From a virus: a stretch of 37,299 nt of DNA. The stretch is taken from positions 1 to 37,299 of the IMG/VR virus record IMGVR_UViG_3300013103_000030. One strand, 5' to 3'. The notes below the pieces were generated by a model that saw nothing but the letters and a program-made list of their open reading frames with translations, searched no databases and was not told the DNA's origin. Positions 1 to 8,333 of the stretch are shown here, piece by piece. Made by a program: the position numbers and the translations under genes. Each line of letters begins with the position of its first letter. Position 1 is the stretch's first letter.

Positions 1-51
1 ATATTTAGATGTTTTTTATAGATGATTTTTTAAGCTAATTTTCAAAAGTGT

Positions 52-95
52 AATTTTTTGTACTACGGAAAATGCAATTTTTTGTACTACGGAAA
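52..95. repeat. two direct 20-bp repeats
   Basis: The 20-base unit AATTTTTTGTACTACGGAAA occurs at 52-71 and again, identically, at 76-95, giving a 24-base period. It is GC-richer in its centre than the surrounding AT-rich DNA. It lies upstream of the first gene of the window, outside any coding region. A protein-binding site or a small slip duplication are both possible; the sequence alone does not decide. Confidence 0.8.
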
Positions 96-325
96 TTCAA
101 AATTTGTCTTTAACGATATTTTTCTATTTTTAATCTATTTTCAAATATTGTAATTTTAAAGATTTATAGATATATATTATTACTTAGATAACTATCAAAA
201 TAAGAAAATAGATATTAAAATATTTCATCAAAATTATCTAATATATATAATCATATTTTGAAATATAATTTAATGGAAAGTTTTTGATAAAAATAAATTT
301 TATTAAATAAAGGAGATATTAGAAA
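96..325. other. AT-rich leader before the first gene
   Basis: This completes the gene-free stretch 1-325. Apart from the direct repeats at 52-95 and the promoter-like motif at 158-190, it is plain A/T-rich sequence with no supported reading frame. It ends in the ribosome binding site AAAGGAG at about 309-315, which serves the gene starting at 326. Confidence 0.6.
158..190 (+). promoter_or_regulatory. promoter-like motif, family member 1
   Basis: The stretch contains TTTATAGATATATATTATTA followed by CTTAGATA. The same 33-base arrangement recurs with few changes at 25176-25208, and its core recurs upstream of 6138, 21527 and 26727. It lies about 135 bases before the start at 326. Promoter function is inferred from recurrence and position; the core resembles a -10-type AT-rich element. 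Confidence 0.5.
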
Positions 326-931
326 ATGGGATCTATTCAGGTAATCAATGCTGATAATTCTAATATATCATCAGGGATATTAGGGACAGTAGCAACAACG
401 AGTCTATTATCACATCTAAAGAACAAATTTAATAATAACTATAATAGCATAAATGATATATTTCAGAAAGAAAAACAATTCTTTGTAAATAAGTTCGTTA
501 ATCCAATTAGAAAAACTATAACCACGATCAAAAATATAACTAGAGATTATAAATATAATAATACATTTAGATCTATTACTAAAGAAGAAGATTTGAAATA
601 TATTCCTCCGTCTATGTATGAACCGATATTATGTTATCGTCCAATATATGAATTATTAAAAGAAGAAAGAATATTTGGATTCGGAATAAATATAAAAGAT
701 ATAAGAACAGATGATCCGTATGAGAGAATGATAAATAATGGATTATGTGAGAATGTAGATGAGTTATTAAAACAAAATAAGAAGATTGAATGTGTAAATA
801 TCTGGAAAGATGATGATCCAGATATATCATATGAACAAATAGATTATATTGAAGATACTAGAAAATTTATAGATGAAATTTTAAACAATTCAAAATATGA
901 TCCAACAGATTATCCTAATAATAGAGGATAA
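326..931 (+). CDS. unknown 201-aa phage protein
   Basis: I do not recognise this protein. It begins MGSIQVINADNSN, has a Gly/Ser/Thr-rich patch at residues 14-27, a basic amphipathic middle (about 30-85), and an acidic C-terminal third rich in Asp, Glu and Tyr. There is no signal peptide, no clear membrane segment and no catalytic motif. AAAGGAG ten bases before the ATG supports the start. A promoter-like motif lies upstream and a T-tailed hairpin follows at 956-993, so it appears to be a single-gene unit just before the terminase operon. A virion or packaging role is possible from position only. The opposite-strand frame inside it is a shadow. Confidence 0.8.
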   Translation: MGSIQVINADNSNISSGILGTVATTSLLSHLKNKFNNNYNSINDIFQKEKQFFVNKFVNPIRKTITTIKNITRDYKYNNTFRSITKEEDLKYIPPSMYEPILCYRPIYELLKEERIFGFGINIKDIRTDDPYERMINNGLCENVDELLKQNKKIECVNIWKDDDPDISYEQIDYIEDTRKFIDEILNNSKYDPTDYPNNRG

Positions 932-955
932 TTATAATATTTCAATAATACAAAA

Positions 956-993
956 AAATATCACAAAGAGATTATGATTTCTTTGTGATATTT
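956..993 (+). terminator. intrinsic terminator, unrelated stem
   Basis: AAATATCACAAAG pairs perfectly with CTTTGTGATATTT across a 12-base loop and runs into a T-rich stretch. It separates the 201-aa gene from the terminase operon. Its stem differs from the GATACGAAGC family used at nearly every other unit end in the window. Confidence 0.8.
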
Positions 994-1027
994 TATTTTT
1001 TTCAAAAGAAGGATTTAAGAATTTATC

Positions 1028-3151
1028 ATGATATTATTCAAAAAAGATTTAATATATTCAAAAGGAATAATAGATTATAATACATCAAATAGATCATTTA
1101 TAAAGATGGCTTTTGTATTAAAGAAATTAAATATAAAAAATAATGATTTCTTTCTATATCTGAGACAACCGGAATTATCTGGAATAGATCCTCATTCAAA
1201 GAATTTAGATCTTGATACCAAGATGAAAATAGGATTAGAATGTAAGATAAATCCATGGTATTATTTCAGAGAAGTAATTAGAATACCTGGTACTGGAATA
1301 GTAAATGGGATGCCTTTTAAATTAGATAGGGCTAATCTTTCTACATTATGGGTAAATTTTAATCACATAGATGTTATTTTAATTGCACCTAGACAGCTAG
1401 GAAAGACAATAGCTGCTACTGGTTTAATTTCGTATATTATGTTTATTCATGGTGAAAATCTTAAGATATTGATGCTTACAAAAGATGATGATCTTAGGGT
1501 AGATAATGTAAAAAGATTACGGGATGTAAGAGATTCATTACCTACATATTTAATAGATAAAGTCTCATATAAAAAGTCTCAAGATAATACAGAAAAAATA
1601 GAATATAAACCTTTATCTAATTTATATTCATCATTAGTTGCACAGACAAATAAAATTGCAGCAGAAAAAAAAGGTCGTGGAGCTACAGTAGCAGTTGCTC
1701 ATATAGATGAAGTTCCTTATTGTAGTTTAATTCATATTACTTATCCTTCAATGATATCTTCTATGAATGCTGCTATAGAAAATGCTGAAAAATATAATCA
1801 GCTTCATGGAATTATATTAACTTCGACCATGGGTAGATTAGATACAGAAGAAGGAATATATACAGATAGATTAATATCGAAATCATTTAGATTTTTTGAG
1901 TCATTATATGATTTAGATAATAATGAAGAATTAAAAAGAATAGTAAAGAAAAATTCACAACATAAGATGATTTGCTGTGAATTTAATCATAGACAATTAG
2001 GAAAAACAGATGAATGGCTTAAAGAAACTATTCATAGATTAAATATAGTAGATAATGATGTAATAAAACGTGATTATTTAAATATTCCTACATATGGAAC
2101 AGCATCTTCTCCAATCCCACAAAATTTATTAATTAAAATAAAGAATTCTATCAAAGAACCTAAATATATTCAATACATAAATGATTATGAAATCAGATGG
2201 TATTTAGATAAACATATAATCAAATCTGATTTATTTAAAAAGATACCTATTATCATGGGAATGGATGGTTCTGAAAACATAGGTGAAGATTATACATCAT
2301 TAGTTTTCTTAAGAGCAACGGATGGTGAAGTAATAGGAATGATGCGTTGTAATGAATCTAATATAATTGCGTTAGCTTTATTCATAGCAAATATCTTAAT
2401 AGAAAATCCAAATATTTTATATATTCCGGAAAGAAATAGTACTGGAGTTACGATCATAGATTCTATCTTGATAGAATTTGAAAAACGTAATATTAATCCA
2501 TTAACAAGAATATTTAATACGATCATTCAAAATGAAAAAGAAGAAAATATAATACATAAGCTTAATAACGTTGATTTGTCTGGAAAAGATAGAAAATATT
2601 TAGGATTTAGAACTACAGGATCTAAAGCTACAGGAAGATCTTTTCTTCTAAAAACAGTATTATTAAAAGCTTTAAATCTTTTACATAGTAAATTGAATGA
2701 CGCAACTTTAATCAATGAGATATCTAAATTATATAAAAAGAATGGAAAAATATATCATTTGAATACTGAGCATGATGATGTCATGTTTGGATATATCATG
2801 GCAAGTTATCTTTTATTTTTTGGAAAGAATCTTAAATTTTATGATTTCCTAAAAAATACAAATAGTAAGATTTTATCAAATATTAAAGATAATGAAGATT
2901 CAGATTATATATCTAATGATATTTTAAAAAAGAAAAAGAAATTAATGAAATTAAAAGAAGAATATAAAAATAATGAATCTGAATTTCTTAAAATGAGATT
3001 AAAGCTTAAGATAAAAGAATTAGAAAAAGAAATTCCAAAAAAAGATTTAATTGATATAGATAAAGAAAAAGCAATTAGTGTTACACATCAAATGAAGAAA
3101 GAAAAGAAAAAATATAATATTGTAAATAAGATAAATTCGTATTTTCTTTAA
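1028..3151 (+). CDS. terL: terminase large subunit (packaging ATPase-nuclease)
   Basis: This is the motor that cuts concatemeric phage DNA and pumps it into the prohead at the portal. Walker A is APRQLGKT at residues 120-127 and Walker B is VAHIDEVP with D227 and E228. A TSTMGR coupling-type motif follows near 265-270. The C-terminal RNase H-like nuclease starts at IIMGMDGSE (D413) and has a late acidic pair in EHDDVMFGY (D583, D584). The family is usually 500-700 aa; this one has an extra Lys/Glu-rich coiled-coil-like tail from about 640 to 707. AAGGA lies about 14 bases before the ATG, a long spacing. It is first in an operon with the metalloprotease and an unknown gene. No small terminase subunit is recognised nearby. 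Confidence 0.93.
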   Translation: MILFKKDLIYSKGIIDYNTSNRSFIKMAFVLKKLNIKNNDFFLYLRQPELSGIDPHSKNLDLDTKMKIGLECKINPWYYFREVIRIPGTGIVNGMPFKLDRANLSTLWVNFNHIDVILIAPRQLGKTIAATGLISYIMFIHGENLKILMLTKDDDLRVDNVKRLRDVRDSLPTYLIDKVSYKKSQDNTEKIEYKPLSNLYSSLVAQTNKIAAEKKGRGATVAVAHIDEVPYCSLIHITYPSMISSMNAAIENAEKYNQLHGIILTSTMGRLDTEEGIYTDRLISKSFRFFESLYDLDNNEELKRIVKKNSQHKMICCEFNHRQLGKTDEWLKETIHRLNIVDNDVIKRDYLNIPTYGTASSPIPQNLLIKIKNSIKEPKYIQYINDYEIRWYLDKHIIKSDLFKKIPIIMGMDGSENIGEDYTSLVFLRATDGEVIGMMRCNESNIIALALFIANILIENPNILYIPERNSTGVTIIDSILIEFEKRNINPLTRIFNTIIQNEKEENIIHKLNNVDLSGKDRKYLGFRTTGSKATGRSFLLKTVLLKALNLLHSKLNDATLINEISKLYKKNGKIYHLNTEHDDVMFGYIMASYLLFFGKNLKFYDFLKNTNSKILSNIKDNEDSDYISNDILKKKKKLMKLKEEYKNNESEFLKMRLKLKIKELEKEIPKKDLIDIDKEKAISVTHQMKKEKKKYNIVNKINSYFL

Positions 3152-3185
3152 TTAAAATTTCTTAAGAAAAAAAAGGATATTTGGA

Positions 3186-4739
3186 ATGGATGTCAAAAAC
3201 AAACAAGGTGTTTTAGAAGCTATAAACTTTCAATCAAAAAGTAATTTAGGTGGAAGATTAACTAATCTTTTTAAAGAAATTATGGTATTTAGAGACGAAA
3301 TAGAAAAGAAATATGATCTAAAGTCATATGAAAAAAGATTATATTTTTTTGATAAATTAGAAGCATATGCTGAAAAAAGAATATCTGAAGATTTACAAAA
3401 TATAGTATTAGAAGAGACTGGAATAAATATAAGGAAAATTGCTATTATCCCAATCGAAAAATCATGTGGAATAATTGGGATAAGTTTAGCTATGAAAAAT
3501 AAAGAAATGATTCATGTCTATGGACAGGTATTAGCGGGATATGATATCAGGGAACTTAGAAGAAATAGATTATTATCTGATTATGTAGATGAGATGATAG
3601 ATTATTCGGAAAATTTAAATCTTAAAAATGGTTATTTTGATTTCAAGAGCATAAAATCTAAAATAAATTGTAATTTATATATAGATATGGGAACAGCTTT
3701 TATCATGGATATGGTAAATCTTGGTATTAAAAAAGAAGATAGATTAACTCCAGAAGAATTATCTAGTATAATAATACATGAAATAGGACATATAATAACT
3801 TCTATTGAATATGTAGCTTATCAACAATATCTTGGAATCCATGGCACGCAATTTATAACAGAAAAGAAAAAAGAAATAAACAATCCAAAAGAATATATAA
3901 AAGAATTAGAATTAATTAAGATATTAGATAAAATAGAAAAATCTGTAGCTCAAAAACAAAAAGGAAATATTAGTAAATTTAAAAAAATTATTTTTAAGAT
4001 AACGTCTACTACTATATCTAAAATATTTTTTTCAACAATTTTAATATTGATACAAATAGATATATTAATTACGATAATTTCAAATTTCATTGGAATTATC
4101 ATAATAAATAAGATAATTTCTATGATATCTTTTTTTGATAAAAAATCATTTATTTCAGAATATCAAACTAAAAGAAATGATTTTGTTATAGAAAGATTAG
4201 CTGATGAATATGTTAGTAGACATGGATATGGTGGATATTTAGCAAATGGATTACGAAAATTATTTGATTGTTCTAGTGATATGGAAATTAATAATCCATT
4301 TAATGTTTTTATGATGAAAAATATACCATTGATTAGATTGATATTAATAAGTTCGGATACTATAAAGAAAGGTTTTTTGAAAAATATATTTGATTTTAAT
4401 AATAGAAATTATGAAAAAGATAATGAAAGATTAATGAGATTATATCAGAATAATATGGCAATATTTAAAAATCCAAATCTACCAGCAGTAATTAGAAATG
4501 ATTATATTAGAGATACTGAGTTAACTATTCAAGCACTTAAAGATCTTAATAAATTATCGAAGCGAGTTCCAAAGATGGTTTCATCGACAATTGGTTTTGT
4601 TATTGATCTGTTAAATACACCAGATAAATTCATTAAGATATTAAGTGGAGATATTTCTAATGAACAATTTAAATTATTAGAAGATTTGGATAAATTAATG
4701 AATAATGAATTTTATTACTATTCTGCGAAGTTTAAATAA
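3186..4739 (+). CDS. HtpX/M48-like membrane zinc metalloprotease
   Basis: The zinc-site motif HEIGH is at residues 198-202. A long hydrophobic stretch at about 277-316 can hold two membrane passes or a hairpin. After it comes the M48-type third-ligand motif ERLAD (E336 to D340), followed by a Gly-rich segment and NGLRKLF. HExxH, then membrane segments, then ExxAD is the order seen in HtpX-type proteases, although the N-terminal 190 residues are not recognised and HtpX's two N-terminal membrane passes are missing. It should sit in the host inner membrane or a virion compartment. AAGGA sits 8-9 bases before the ATG. It lies in the terminase operon, 35 bases after terL. Substrate unknown. Calling it a protease is fairly secure; assigning it to HtpX itself is not. 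Confidence 0.72.
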   Translation: MDVKNKQGVLEAINFQSKSNLGGRLTNLFKEIMVFRDEIEKKYDLKSYEKRLYFFDKLEAYAEKRISEDLQNIVLEETGINIRKIAIIPIEKSCGIIGISLAMKNKEMIHVYGQVLAGYDIRELRRNRLLSDYVDEMIDYSENLNLKNGYFDFKSIKSKINCNLYIDMGTAFIMDMVNLGIKKEDRLTPEELSSIIIHEIGHIITSIEYVAYQQYLGIHGTQFITEKKKEINNPKEYIKELELIKILDKIEKSVAQKQKGNISKFKKIIFKITSTTISKIFFSTILILIQIDILITIISNFIGIIIINKIISMISFFDKKSFISEYQTKRNDFVIERLADEYVSRHGYGGYLANGLRKLFDCSSDMEINNPFNVFMMKNIPLIRLILISSDTIKKGFLKNIFDFNNRNYEKDNERLMRLYQNNMAIFKNPNLPAVIRNDYIRDTELTIQALKDLNKLSKRVPKMVSSTIGFVIDLLNTPDKFIKILSGDISNEQFKLLEDLDKLMNNEFYYYSAKFK

Positions 4740-5981
4740 ATGTCTGATTATATAAAGAAAACTTTTTCAAAATATATATCTATTGATATAAAGCAGAAAC
4801 ATATAAATGATATTATTCAGATGGTAATTGTATATGGACTTAGAAATGAGCATCCATTAGCTTTGAATACACCATTACTAGGAATAAATAAATTACATTT
4901 CACACATCTGGATCAGGAAGCTTTGTTTGAAATATTTGATTATAATAAACAAATGGTAACTGATGTGATTAAAGATATTCCTTCTATTAATAAAGATTGG
5001 GTAGTTACAAGTGATGCATATAATCTATTTTTGTTATGGGTTACATATATAATAAGAATAAGTAAGAAATCTCTTAAAGATAGAGAAAAATGTATATTTA
5101 GTTTATTTAATATGCTACAATACAAGTTCTTCTCTTCTTTTATAAATGCTAATTATCCATATACTCCAGATGAAGAGATAATGCGATTTACGATAGAGAA
5201 TCTTACGAATAAATTTGATATAGTTAAATATGGTACTTGGAGAAAAGTTATCTTTAGTAGAAGTGAATATTTTTTAAATAAATCAAGTATTCATTATAAA
5301 ACTTTACGTAATTTTAATAATGATAAAGATATATTATATGTATTATCAGATATTCAAACCAGGGTAAGATCTCAAATTGTAAATATAAATATTTTATTTT
5401 ATAAAAATAAAGAAGCAAATAACGTTATAAAGAGTTATTCTCCAATTAAAGATATAGATGGTTTAAAAATAATAAAAGATATTAAAGGAACAACTGATAT
5501 CGTTAATTACAATATGAGAATGCAAATTTTAAATGAAGATATATTCATTAATGATTCTTATTTAAAATTAATGAATTCTTTATATAAGAATATTAAGATA
5601 TCAATCATTGAAGGATTTTTAAGATATGTATGTAAATTAGCTAAAGAACAAGATAATGATAAAAATCTAATAAAGATTAAAGAAGAAAAAGATTTTAATT
5701 TTTATGATGATATTAATTCTTTAGCATATAAGATAATTAGGGTCATATATGAATATTGTTTTAATAACAATATTAATATAAAAAGCAAATTAGCAATTTT
5801 TCAAAATGCTAAAAAATTATTAGGTTCCAGCAGAGTTCAGAATAAAGATATATTAGATATTAGAAATAGTATTCGTAAACATATTTTAAAAAGTAATATT
5901 TCAAATAGAGAAACTACTATTTCATCTCTTACAATAATTTTCGGATTATATATCATAATTAAATCGTTTGAATTTATTTAA
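4740..5981 (+). CDS. unknown 413-aa protein, coupled to protease gene
   Basis: I do not recognise the product. It is a mostly helical, Lys/Ile/Asn-rich protein with no clear catalytic motif. The last 20 or so residues (about 393-413) are hydrophobic and could form a C-terminal membrane anchor (TISSLTIIFGLYIIIKS). The ATG directly follows the TAA of the metalloprotease gene and has no strong ribosome binding site, which points to translational coupling and a linked role. The shared hairpin terminator at 5998-6029 ends the operon. A tail-anchored partner or inhibitor of the membrane protease is an attractive but untested idea. Confidence 0.8.
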   Translation: MSDYIKKTFSKYISIDIKQKHINDIIQMVIVYGLRNEHPLALNTPLLGINKLHFTHLDQEALFEIFDYNKQMVTDVIKDIPSINKDWVVTSDAYNLFLLWVTYIIRISKKSLKDREKCIFSLFNMLQYKFFSSFINANYPYTPDEEIMRFTIENLTNKFDIVKYGTWRKVIFSRSEYFLNKSSIHYKTLRNFNNDKDILYVLSDIQTRVRSQIVNINILFYKNKEANNVIKSYSPIKDIDGLKIIKDIKGTTDIVNYNMRMQILNEDIFINDSYLKLMNSLYKNIKISIIEGFLRYVCKLAKEQDNDKNLIKIKEEKDFNFYDDINSLAYKIIRVIYEYCFNNNINIKSKLAIFQNAKKLLGSSRVQNKDILDIRNSIRKHILKSNISNRETTISSLTIIFGLYIIIKSFEFI

Positions 5982-5997
5982 ATATAATTAGATATAG

Positions 5998-6029
5998 AAG
6001 ATACGAAGCTTTCATTAGCTTCGTATCTT
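5998..6029 (+). terminator. GATACGAAGC-family hairpin, copy 1
   Basis: AAGATACGAAGCT and AGCTTCGTATCTT form a 13-bp perfect stem around the loop TTCATT, followed by TTCTTATC. It lies 17 bases after the stop of the terminase operon. This stem recurs at 11 other places in the window. Confidence 0.85.
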
Positions 6030-6052
6030 TCTTATCTATTATTTCTTTTATT

Positions 6053-6088
6053 AAAATATTTCAAATATATATTATTAATTAAGATATA
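6053..6088 (+). promoter_or_regulatory. promoter-like motif, family member 2
   Basis: ATTTCAAATATATATTATTA followed by ATTAAGATATA lies about 50 bases before the start at 6138. The 20-base core is identical to the one before the ankyrin-like gene at 21527. Promoter role inferred from this recurrence and from its place between a terminator and a start codon. Confidence 0.55.
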
Positions 6089-6137
6089 TAGGAAGCTTTT
6101 AATAAATATTAATCTTAATAGAAAAAGGAGAATTTGT

Positions 6138-7061
6138 ATGAAAAATGTTCGTGTTTTAATATCAGAATCTTTTGATTCACTTTTAGCAAATTTATCTACA
6201 TATGGAAAAACGATTACAATTGGAGCTAAATATGATGAAGGTATAGTTCCAGGTTCTATAGCTACATATGATTCAAAAGATGTGTGTATGAGAGAGAATC
6301 AAAAAATAAACGTAATGCATCCTAGTGCGATAGGAATTAGAAATTTTAATTTCAATATATTGGGTGGGATTTTATCTACGATAAATTCAAAACCGTCAAA
6401 TACTCCACAACAAAAAGGGTTTTGGATATATTTGAATTATTTAAATATCCATGGATTCAGAAGGATATTTGAATTGTCAGATTATTATAAAACTGCTATA
6501 TTTGGATATACTTCTTTTGCAAAGAAAAATCCAATTCCATATCATATGTCAGAACAACTTGCTATCAAATATCCAGTAATGGATATATCGGATAGGATTA
6601 GACTTTATGGAAATGTTTTAAAAGAAATGTTAACGAATTCAAAATCTAAGATATTACAAGATGGAAAAGAGATTTTGAAATCTTCATTGGATAAGATAGA
6701 AAAGACTCATGTTAAATCAAACAAAAGAGTAATGCTAAGATATACGGAAAATTTAAAAGAAGAATATTTCTATAATCCTAAAATGGAAATGTCTCATATG
6801 CTAATTAATTATAATGAAATATCAAAATCTTTTACTCTATCATATGCATATAACATTAGAAATAAAGCCAGGATCGAATTATCATTTTTACATAGTTTCT
6901 TTAAATCTTATAAAAAAACCGCACATCTGTATGAAATTTCTAAATCTCCTATTAAATATGTAAATGAAGTATTAGAAAATGTATCATTTGAAATGAAAGA
7001 TGTTCAAGCACTTTTTGATTATATCACGGTAAATAAAATATCTAAACCACAAGATAAATGA
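6138..7061 (+). CDS. unknown 307-aa protein
   Basis: I do not recognise it. The N-terminal half has Gly-rich beta-like stretches (TITIGAKYDEGIVPGS near 25-40, NFNILGGILSTI near 72-83). The middle is a charged helical segment at about 150-190. The C-terminal part is helical again. There is no signal peptide or membrane segment. AAAAAGGAG eight bases before ATG gives a firm start. It is a single-gene unit with its own promoter-like motif at 6053-6088 and its own hairpin at 7074-7107. Sharing the promoter motif with the ankyrin-like genes, rather than with the structural operons, suggests a common time of expression, not a known function. Confidence 0.8.
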   Translation: MKNVRVLISESFDSLLANLSTYGKTITIGAKYDEGIVPGSIATYDSKDVCMRENQKINVMHPSAIGIRNFNFNILGGILSTINSKPSNTPQQKGFWIYLNYLNIHGFRRIFELSDYYKTAIFGYTSFAKKNPIPYHMSEQLAIKYPVMDISDRIRLYGNVLKEMLTNSKSKILQDGKEILKSSLDKIEKTHVKSNKRVMLRYTENLKEEYFYNPKMEMSHMLINYNEISKSFTLSYAYNIRNKARIELSFLHSFFKSYKKTAHLYEISKSPIKYVNEVLENVSFEMKDVQALFDYITVNKISKPQDK

Positions 7062-7073
7062 TTAAAATATATA

Positions 7074-7107
7074 GAAGATACGAAGCTTTCATTAGCTTCG
7101 TATCTTC
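7074..7107 (+). terminator. GATACGAAGC-family hairpin, copy 2
   Basis: GAAGATACGAAGCT and AGCTTCGTATCTTC form a 14-bp perfect stem with loop TTCATT, 13 bases after the stop of the plus-strand 307-aa gene. Read on the minus strand it would also end any transcript started from the element at 7144-7254. Confidence 0.85.
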
Positions 7108-7143
7108 TTTATCTTTATCTATTTCTTTTTTATCTTTATATCT

Positions 7144-7254
7144 AATTTATCTAAAAGGCTTTTATAGACCCTTATCATCTCTATCTAAAAAATCTCTAAA
7201 ATAACTATATTTATGATATGCATATAGTTATACAGATTAAATAGAAATTAATCT
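7144..7254 (-). promoter_or_regulatory. repeated intergenic element, copy A (orphan promoter/leader)
   Basis: This ~110-bp element is nearly identical to 19151-19245 and similar to 27378-27478. All three hold AATTTATCTAAAAGGC at the left and a promoter-like core to the right. Read on the minus strand the core is ATAAATATAGTTATTTTAGA, matching the promoter of the gene at 7330-8184. No start codon or reading frame follows; transcription would run straight into the hairpin at 7107-7074. The distal end holds a small inverted repeat, GATTAA...TTAATC. In this copy the AAGGAG seen in B and C has become AAGGGT. An orphan promoter or a ~100-nt RNA are the two readings. Confidence 0.55.
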
Positions 7255-7279
7255 TAAAAATAAACAAAAAAGGTATATA

Positions 7280-7315
7280 GAAGATACGAAGCTTTTAATT
7301 AAGCTTCGTATCTTC
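7280..7315 (-). terminator. GATACGAAGC-family hairpin, copy 3
   Basis: GAAGATACGAAGCTT and AAGCTTCGTATCTTC form a 15-bp stem around TTAATT. It lies 14 bases beyond the stop of the minus-strand gene 7330-8184, so on that strand it acts as that gene's terminator. Confidence 0.85.
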
Positions 7316-7329
7316 CTTATCTTTTTTAT

Positions 7330-8184
7330 TTATTTTTTATAAAAATATTCAATTACCTTCAAATGATATTTCATCGTCTTTTTTAACCATAAATTAGTTT
7401 TCCAAGCCATGATCTCATTTAAATAAAATAAATTCTTAGTTACATAGAATAATTTAACGTAAGCATTAGGATTTTTCGATAATCCTTCTAAAGCTAAATC
7501 ACAAACATCATAAGCTAATTTTTGTGTTTTTTTCGTATTCAAATAAAGGATATCTAACATCTTTTTATTTTTTAAATATAAAGATGTAATCTCATGTGTC
7601 CTTTTAAATAATTCGTCATGATCATATCCAAGATCTTTAATCGTTGTAAATTTAAGATTTTTTTCCCAATCTGGCTTTTTATGTGGAATCTTCATTCCTT
7701 TCTTAAAAAGTTCATCTTCATTTATTTGTAATTCTAATCCAATTGAATCTAATGGTAATTTAGATAAATATTTCTTAGCAAGATTAATCGCTATATGTTG
7801 AATTTTAGCTAATTTATTTATATCTTTTCCATCAAAAGATTTTAATGCAGTTAAATAACTTAAGGATAAACTACCAATATTTAATCCTTCTATCGTATAT
7901 GTAAATATTCCTTTCGTGGCAATTAACATCTTTTTAGCTGTTTCATTATTAGGAGCTTTTATCGATTTAGAATAAATTTTTTCTAATTCTTCTGAAGATA
8001 AATTTTTCTTTTTTATCTTCATTAATTTTTTATTCATTTTTTCTAATTCTTCTTTTGTAGCTGGGATAAATTTATTTAAATTCTCCATTAGAAAATAAAT
8101 TTTTTGTTTAAACGTCTTTATTCTCTTTGATTGATTCGTATCTTTATTTATTATGTTAAGCATTTTCTCTAAATTTATGGTCAT
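7330..8184 (-). CDS. unknown 284-aa helical protein
   Basis: I do not recognise it. It is a Lys/Leu/Glu-rich, mostly alpha-helical protein with no signal peptide, membrane segment or catalytic motif; residues about 40-75 could form a coiled coil. The longest frame starts at 8193, but that ATG directly abuts the ribosome binding site AAAAGGAG (8194-8201 on the minus strand). The ATG at 8184, nine bases downstream, has ideal spacing and is taken as the start, dropping three residues. It is a single-gene unit with its own promoter-like element (8199-8260) and its own hairpin. It sits between two unrelated units and has no recognised partner. Confidence 0.78.
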   Translation of the reverse strand: MTINLEKMLNIINKDTNQSKRIKTFKQKIYFLMENLNKFIPATKEELEKMNKKLMKIKKKNLSSEELEKIYSKSIKAPNNETAKKMLIATKGIFTYTIEGLNIGSLSLSYLTALKSFDGKDINKLAKIQHIAINLAKKYLSKLPLDSIGLELQINEDELFKKGMKIPHKKPDWEKNLKFTTIKDLGYDHDELFKRTHEITSLYLKNKKMLDILYLNTKKTQKLAYDVCDLALEGLSKNPNAYVKLFYVTKNLFYLNEIMAWKTNLWLKKTMKYHLKVIEYFYKK

Positions 8185-8198
8185 TTTTAACATCTCCT

Positions 8199-8260
8199 TT
8201 TAAAAAATTTCTAAAATGATAATATTCATAATATCTATACGATTATGTAAATTATTTAAT
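8199..8260 (-). promoter_or_regulatory. promoter-like element, copy D
   Basis: Read on the minus strand this holds ATGAATATTATCATTTTAGA, then AATTTTTTAAAAGGAG. It aligns with the core of the three intergenic elements (ATAAATATAGTTATTTTAGA, then GATTTTTTAGATA). Here it leads directly to the ribosome binding site and start at 8184. This copy is the main reason to read the others as promoters. Confidence 0.55.
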
Positions 8261-8263
8261 TAA

Positions 8264-8309
8264 GATAAGGAAGATACGAAGCTAATGAAAGCTTCGTATC
8301 TTCCTTATC
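8264..8309 (-). terminator. GATACGAAGC-family hairpin, copy 4 (20-bp stem)
   Basis: GATAAGGAAGATACGAAGCT pairs perfectly with AGCTTCGTATCTTCCTTATC around AATGAA. This is the longest stem of the family. It lies 24 bases beyond the stop of the baseplate operon on the minus strand, where the loop reads TTCATT. Confidence 0.88.
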
Positions 8310-8333
8310 TAATTTATCTTTATTTTTTCTTTA

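Noticed and set aside
7062-7329. tRNA or other known structured RNA in the intergenic gaps
   Set aside because: I saw no cloverleaf, CCA end or T-arm-like sequence in any gap; only the hairpins and the repeated elements.
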